Part shown: piece by piece, positions 33,185 through 37,382 of the stretch
Layout of the letters: every line of letters begins with the position of its first letter
How positions within the stretch are numbered: position 1 is the stretch's first letter
From: a bacterium M00.F.Ca.ET.205.01.1.1
Lineage (GTDB): Bacteria; Pseudomonadota; Alphaproteobacteria; Rhizobiales; Rhizobiaceae
Assembly: GCA_004791255.1 (NCBI GenBank)
Contig: SRUQ01000021.1
Span: 1 to 37,382 of the forward strand
DNA length: 37,382 nucleotides
Reading direction: 5' to 3'
Made by a program: the position numbers and the translations under genes
Notes under the pieces: generated by a model
The model's input: the letters and a program-made list of their open reading frames with translations, nothing else
Database searches by the model: none
What the model was told of the DNA's origin: nothing

Positions 33185-34786
33185 TTAACCTGCGGCCTCC
33201 GCAAAACATTCGTCATAGAGTTCGCTGGCGTTTCCCGCATCACCGAACGAGGTCCAGCCGCCGTCCACGTAGAGGATCGAGCCGTTGATGTATGAGGCGT
33301 CAGACGAAGCAAGGAAGAACGATGCATCTGCGACGTCTTCTGGCCGTCCCATCCTGCCCATGGGGATGCGTCGTCCGATTGCTGTCAGGTCGATGCGGCC
33401 GGCTTTGGCCAACTGAGCAAGTGCGGGCGTGCGGATGTGGCCAGGAGCGACGGTGGCTGTCCGAATTCCGACCGGCCCGAGTTCGGCCGCCATGCAACGG
33501 GTCAGCATATCCATCCCCGCCTTGGAGGCGCCGTAGGCATGGCGCGGCGCGAACGGCAGAAAGCTGTCGATCGACCCGAGATTGAGGATCACGCCGCCCG
33601 GGCGCATAGCCTTGATCGCTTCGCGCGCGCAGGTGAAGGCGCCGGTAAGGTTGACATCCAGGACGTGTTCGAGCTGTTTCGACAGTTGCTCGATCGCAGG
33701 CACAATCCTGTCGGCGGTATCAGCACTATTGACCAGAACATCGATATACCCGAAGCGTCCCCTCAGTTCTTCGAACATCGACACCACATCGCTCTCGACG
33801 GCCACGTCCAGCGATTTCGCCAGATGCTTGCCGGGGAGCGATGTAGCCAGCTCTGCCGCTGCAGTGCCATCTTTATCAGCAATCACGACGGTGTCGCCGT
33901 TCGCGGCAAAGCGGCGAGCGACGGCCGCGCCAATGCTTTTTGCGCCACCGGTGACGAGCACGATTCGCGCATCTGTGCATTCGGCCGGACAGGAGAGCTC
34001 GGCTTGGAGCGCACCATCCACCGGCGGGTGAGCATCCCCCGGCTGGTTGAATGACATCCAGCCTCCGTCGACTGCCAGCACCGAGCCGGTGATGTAGCGC
34101 GCCTGCGTGCTGCTCAGAAAACGCACGACCCTGGCGATCTCGTCGGGGCGAGCCAAGCGCCCCATCGGCACGCGGCGGCGTATCGCCGCGAGGTCCATTT
34201 TGCCAGCGCGTGCCAGTTCTGTGACCATTGGGGTGCGGACGGAGCCCGGCGCCACCGCCGTGACGCGGATTCCTCGCATAGCCCACTCGCATGCAAGGGA
34301 CTTTGTCAACGAGATCACGCCAGCTTTCGAGGCTGCGTAGGCGTTGCGCCTGGGATTGCCGACCACGCCCGCCATCGAAGCCACATTGACGATCGCACCG
34401 CCCGGCTTCATGCGCCGCGCCGCTTCCCGGGCCATAACGAATGGCCCAATAAGGTTCACTGTCACGCCGCGTCGGAAGGTATCGACAGCGGTGTCGATGA
34501 TCCTATCCATCGTGGGTCCAACCGCCGCATTGTTGATGAGGACATCGATTTGCGCGAACCGTGCTTCGACCTGGCCGAAAAGTGAGAGCATGTCCTTCTC
34601 TCGCGACACATCGCACTCCAGACCGACGTGCGGCGACCCGAGATCCCGAGCCAGTTCAACCACACCACTGCCCGGAAGGTCCACCGCAACTACAGTGTCT
34701 CCGTCCGCGGCAAGGATATCGACCAGGGCACGGCCGATCCCGCCCGCAGCGCCTGTGATGATTACGGTGCGTGCTGCCAGTTTCAC
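33185..34786 (-). CDS. Fused tandem short-chain dehydrogenases (SDR-SDR)
   Basis: A 533-residue protein made of two complete SDR domains. Domain 1 (about 1-245) has the cofactor loop TGAAGGIG at 11-18, NNAAVG at 85-90, and catalytic Ser137, Tyr150 and Lys154 (YAASK). Domain 2 (about 270-520) has TGGAKSIG at 279-286, Ser405, Tyr418 and Lys422 (YGASK). The NNAG motif of domain 2 is changed to NSAD. Both keep the Ser-Tyr-Lys triad, so two NAD(P)-dependent redox steps are possible. The start is GTG at 34786 with GGAG eight bases upstream. It lies between the ferredoxin fusion and the LLM gene. I recall the double SDR y4vI of pNGR234a as a homologue. Confidence 0.88.
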   Translation of the reverse strand: MKLAARTVIITGAAGGIGRALVDILAADGDTVVAVDLPGSGVVELARDLGSPHVGLECDVSREKDMLSLFGQVEARFAQIDVLINNAAVGPTMDRIIDTAVDTFRRGVTVNLIGPFVMAREAARRMKPGGAIVNVASMAGVVGNPRRNAYAASKAGVISLTKSLACEWAMRGIRVTAVAPGSVRTPMVTELARAGKMDLAAIRRRVPMGRLARPDEIARVVRFLSSTQARYITGSVLAVDGGWMSFNQPGDAHPPVDGALQAELSCPAECTDARIVLVTGGAKSIGAAVARRFAANGDTVVIADKDGTAAAELATSLPGKHLAKSLDVAVESDVVSMFEELRGRFGYIDVLVNSADTADRIVPAIEQLSKQLEHVLDVNLTGAFTCAREAIKAMRPGGVILNLGSIDSFLPFAPRHAYGASKAGMDMLTRCMAAELGPVGIRTATVAPGHIRTPALAQLAKAGRIDLTAIGRRIPMGRMGRPEDVADASFFLASSDASYINGSILYVDGGWTSFGDAGNASELYDECFAEAAG

Positions 34787-34934
34787 GAGAGCTTCTCCAC
34801 GATGACCGCTTGTGATCTCAGCCCATCAACCTTGGGCGGAATGAAGGGCCGAGCCAAATCGTTGCAGTGACCGCCAGTTGCGGCCCCACACAGATGTCGT
34901 TCCCGTAGGGCGCTCATCCTCCATTTCTACCCAC

Positions 34935-35783
34935 TTATGCAGCTCCCAGTTGGGGACCCTCGACGCCATCTTGGTCGGTGGGGATGTGACCCTTGAGCAA
35001 CTGGTAGATGGGATCGTCTGGATGTTGTGCTCCAATCGGCTGTCGCCGGCCGAACCTATCTGCCTCAAGAATCGCTGGCGGGATTTGCTCCTCAACCCAA
35101 TCGTAGACGACTGTCCGTTCCGCAATTCGCCACTCGTCCTGCCTCTTCTGAAACAGATCGCAGTAACGGCCGCAAAGCAGCGTCTGACGTATTTCTTGGT
35201 CTGTATCCGGTCCGCGTTGCAGCGCGGTGAAATAGCTCTCGACCGCGGCCTCTGCTGAACTGATGAAGTCGATCAGGCTGTTCGTGATTTGATGGATGTT
35301 ACGGTGCCCCGGCAGACCGAGAGCAAATTGGATGAAGTCCTCTGCCGGTCCGCAATAGGGACCGTGCCTGTCATACGCTTCGGGCCAGTATGCGCTACGC
35401 AGCGCCGCCTCATCGGCGCGGTCTATCCCGCGGCAGTACCGATACAGGCAGTTGCGGATCGCCTCTCGGTCACGCAGTTCGGTAATTTTCGCGTGGTCGA
35501 CAGGGTCTGTCGCGAATTGTATGATTGTTTTATCCTTCCCGATGCCAGTCTGCACTTTGCGTGTGTCTCTCTCTACAACTGAGTTAGCGGGGGGCTCGTC
35601 AACTTCCAGAGCTTGTTCGGGGCAGGCTCGTACCCCTTTTGAGGCAAGCAGTTGCTCCCCATCGGCAACATCAATATCACCGGGCAAGATGTAGCCGGCG
35701 TCATCAAGCTTGAAGACTCTCGGCGCCCGCGCCCAGCAGCGCGCATGACCCTGGCATCTGGCTTTATGTACGACGACACGCAT
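34935..35783 (-). CDS. Ferredoxin fused to a SnoaL-like domain
   Basis: A 282-residue protein from the ATG at 35783 (GGAG upstream). Residues 1-65 form a P450-partner ferredoxin with CQGHARC (Cys10, Cys16) and ACPEQAL (Cys54), typical of a 3Fe-4S cluster. Residues about 100-240 resemble the SnoaL-like/ring-hydroxylating-dioxygenase-beta fold (RDREAIRNCLYRYCRGIDR, WPEAYDRHGPYCG, ERTVVYDWVEEQIPP). That fold often binds or isomerises a polycyclic or aromatic substrate. It starts 29 bases after the P450 gene and probably passes electrons to it. The fusion suggests that the substrate-handling and electron-delivery roles are joined. The function of the second domain is inferred. Confidence 0.8.
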   Translation of the reverse strand: MRVVVHKARCQGHARCWARAPRVFKLDDAGYILPGDIDVADGEQLLASKGVRACPEQALEVDEPPANSVVERDTRKVQTGIGKDKTIIQFATDPVDHAKITELRDREAIRNCLYRYCRGIDRADEAALRSAYWPEAYDRHGPYCGPAEDFIQFALGLPGHRNIHQITNSLIDFISSAEAAVESYFTALQRGPDTDQEIRQTLLCGRYCDLFQKRQDEWRIAERTVVYDWVEEQIPPAILEADRFGRRQPIGAQHPDDPIYQLLKGHIPTDQDGVEGPQLGAA

Positions 35784-35812
35784 AGCGAACTCCAATGTCG
35801 TTGGCTGAAACT

Positions 35813-37078
35813 TCAGGACCAGTCCAGGATCAGATTCTCGATCCCGAACACATGGCCGCCGAAGGTGATAGGTTCAGTCCCTGTCTTGATCCGAAAGGCT
35901 GGGATGCGCGCCAGCCACTCCTCCAGGCCAATGACAATCTCCCGCCGGGCAAGGTGTGAGCCAAGACAACGATGGGGACCATAGCCAAAGGCAGCGTGCC
36001 GGTTGTCCTCGCGCGCCAGATCGATCTCATTCGGGCATTCGAATTCCGCCGGGTCACGATTGGCAATCATCGTGGCACAGGAAACATAGTCTCCCTTGCG
36101 GATCGGCGCGCCTTTGAAGTCGACATCCTTCGTTGCCACTCGGATCATCTGAATGGTCGAATAGGCGCGCAGCAATTCTTCCGCAGCGACGGCAATCCGG
36201 TCCGGTTCGCTTCGTAGCAATTCCTGATCTTTGGGGTTGCGCGCGAGATGGGCCAAGTCGAAGCATATGGCTGCTGAGACCGTGTCGAGTCCCGCGACGA
36301 ACACAAGCACGCCGATGCCACGGACTTCTTCGTCACTGAGCAGACGACCCTCGACCTTTGCCTTCACGATGAAGGTCATGAAATCATCGACCGGCTCCTT
36401 GCGGCGCTCGGTGGCAAGTTCGTCGATGAAGGCCACGATCGTCCGGGCTGCGGGTGGTCGTTGCTCCTTATCGCCGTGGAGCAGATCTCTAGCCCAGCCG
36501 ACAAATGTTTCTAGTCCGTTGTCCGAAAGCCCAATAAAGCGAAGGAAGATATTGACCGCGAACGGAACTGCAAAATCCTTCATGATGTCGCAGCTCGTGC
36601 CTGATGCGGCGATCCTGTCGATCAGCTTGATCGCTCGTTCCCGGACAGCCGGCTCCAATGCCATTACCCGCTTTGGCGAAAGCAGCGGATTGAGCAGTGA
36701 GCGAAAAACACCGTGGAATGGCGGATCGAGCTCAAGCGGGATCATCGGCCAGCTCTCGCCGAGCACAGAGGCGAAGATGCTGCGATGGCTGGAAAACGTT
36801 TCGGTGTCCTGCAGCACCCGGCGCTGGTCGCTCGCGCGAGTGATGACCCAGGTACCCCGACCGTCGCGCGTGTTGCTGGTTGAATAAAAGATCGGAGGCC
36901 CGGCATGAACGCAAGCAACCGCTGCATGCGGATCCCCGTTAGCGGTCGGCAACATGCCGGGCGACGTAAACAGGCTGAAGTCCCTCACCATTTCGGGCGG
37001 GACATGATCTGGAACCGGCCGCGATTTAACCGCGCCAGAATCGAGAGACCGTTCATGAGATGCTGTCGGCATTTGCAT
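35813..37078 (-). CDS. Cytochrome P450 (CYP127-like), first gene of the nifQ operon
   Basis: A bacterial soluble P450 of up to 421 residues. It has the I-helix oxygen-activating AGLDT (262-266), the E-x-x-R of the K-helix (EELLRAY, about 301-304), and the heme-binding loop FGYGPHRCLG with Cys371. No membrane anchor is seen. It should hydroxylate a small, probably hydrophobic molecule using the ferredoxin encoded next. I recall a CYP127A P450 (y4vG) on pNGR234a and think this is its relative. The ATG at 37078 coincides with the predicted sigma-54 transcription start. The ATG at 37072 or a later one may be the real start. No ribosome site is obvious at either. Confidence 0.88.
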   Translation of the reverse strand: MQMPTASHERSLDSGAVKSRPVPDHVPPEMVRDFSLFTSPGMLPTANGDPHAAVACVHAGPPIFYSTSNTRDGRGTWVITRASDQRRVLQDTETFSSHRSIFASVLGESWPMIPLELDPPFHGVFRSLLNPLLSPKRVMALEPAVRERAIKLIDRIAASGTSCDIMKDFAVPFAVNIFLRFIGLSDNGLETFVGWARDLLHGDKEQRPPAARTIVAFIDELATERRKEPVDDFMTFIVKAKVEGRLLSDEEVRGIGVLVFVAGLDTVSAAICFDLAHLARNPKDQELLRSEPDRIAVAAEELLRAYSTIQMIRVATKDVDFKGAPIRKGDYVSCATMIANRDPAEFECPNEIDLAREDNRHAAFGYGPHRCLGSHLARREIVIGLEEWLARIPAFRIKTGTEPITFGGHVFGIENLILDWS

Positions 37079-37089
37079 GCAATCGTTGG

Positions 37090-37104
37090 TGCAAGCTCCG
37101 TGCC
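37090..37104 (-). promoter_or_regulatory. Sigma-54 promoter of the P450-nifQ operon
   Basis: The minus strand reads CGGCACGGAGCTTGC. All positions of the RpoN consensus match except the first T. GG and GC are at the required spacing. The predicted transcription start is near 37078. Confidence 0.88.
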
Positions 37105-37188
37105 GAATTCGTCTTTCGATAATCCTTGCCGTTTGCTGGGCAACAGGTGGCGCCTGCGCTGACTTGCTGGTCGGGATTGCAACATTCT

Positions 37189-37204
37189 TGTCCAGCGTCG
37201 GACA
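37189..37204. promoter_or_regulatory. NifA upstream activator sequence for the P450-nifQ operon
   Basis: TGTCCAGCGTCGGACA is an exact TGT-N10-ACA palindrome, 85 bases upstream of the -24 element. The half sites TGTCC and GGACA also match the site before prxS. Confidence 0.87.
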
Positions 37205-37256
37205 CAGAATGTAGAAAGCTAGACACCGACTTGGAGCAACTCAACTGGTGGGATCG

Positions 37257-37382
37257 CTAGCTGTGGAGCCTCAACAGGTTGTCCTCGGTTAGAGCGAGGC
37301 GACTGATAGGTGTTTTGGACTTTAGGCTCCCGTGGGGACGGTGCCAATTGTATCTGTGCAGCCAGACCGGCAACTCTGCGGC
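37257..37382 (-). pseudogene. IS481-family transposase C-terminus, cut by the window edge
   Basis: The minus strand reads LPVWLHRYNWHRPHGSLKSK then TPISRLALTEDNLLRLHS and a TAG stop at 37257. This is the typical end of IS481-family DDE transposases (..YN..RPH.SL...TP..RL....N....H). Its upstream part lies outside the window, so I cannot tell whether the element is intact. It ends about 50 bases from the NifA site of the P450 operon. Confidence 0.75.

Noticed and set aside
31381..37078. Gibberellin biosynthesis operon
   Set aside because: P450, ferredoxin and SDR occur in both, but the CPS/KS cyclases, GGPP synthase and the other P450s are missing, and the ferredoxin and SDR here are fusions of a different kind.

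Overview
This window looks like part of the symbiosis island or symbiotic plasmid of a nitrogen-fixing rhizobium, most likely Mesorhizobium or a relative. The evidence is a complete nifHDKENX operon with rhizobial protein features, a prxS-rpoN2 pair, nifQ, NifA/sigma-54 control sites, and a dense load of decayed insertion sequences. The genus assignment is an inference from protein resemblance, not from a search.

Layout. 1-7.8 kb is an accessory 'graveyard'. It holds mosaic IS110, IS6, IS21 and IS630 relics, one intact creatinase-like M24 protein, and two closely related Asp/Glu-racemase-family genes. Broken ABC-ATPase, RidA and TauD remnants lie among them. 8.2-18.2 kb is the nif core on the minus strand, reading nifH, nifD, nifK, nifE, nifN, nifX, a DUF269 NifX-associated gene, an atypical OmpR-type regulator and a tandem universal stress protein. 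A sigma-54 promoter and a NifA upstream activator site precede nifH. 18.6-22.7 kb carries small gene relics, an alpha-carbonic anhydrase and a queC-queD-queE operon for the 7-deazaguanine precursor. A decayed second copy of the queE 3' end lies on the far side of the carbonic anhydrase. 23.0-24.7 kb is an IS3-family element inserted in an IS630 relic. 24.8-27.0 kb is a hisC-like aminotransferase followed by a luciferase-like monooxygenase. 27.1-28.3 kb contains an IS21 relic and an asparagine synthetase gene with a large internal deletion. 29.0-31.4 kb is prxS-rpoN2 behind its own NifA site and sigma-54 promoter.

31.4-37.2 kb is the most interesting block. It is a minus-strand run of cytochrome P450, ferredoxin-SnoaL-like fusion, double short-chain dehydrogenase fusion, luciferase-like monooxygenase and nifQ. 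A good sigma-54 promoter and a perfect NifA site lie directly upstream of the P450. This predicts that an uncharacterised oxidative biosynthetic pathway is expressed together with nitrogenase, with a FeMo-cofactor molybdenum gene as the last cistron. I recall homologous but functionally uncharacterised genes on pNGR234a (y4v and y4w series, including a CYP127 P450), so the genes are probably not new, but their product is unknown to me. The window ends in the C-terminus of an IS481-family transposase.

The genes fit one picture. NifA with RpoN (encoded here) would switch on nitrogenase structural and assembly genes, the prxS-rpoN2 loop, and the P450-nifQ operon. The surrounding region has been rearranged repeatedly by transposons.
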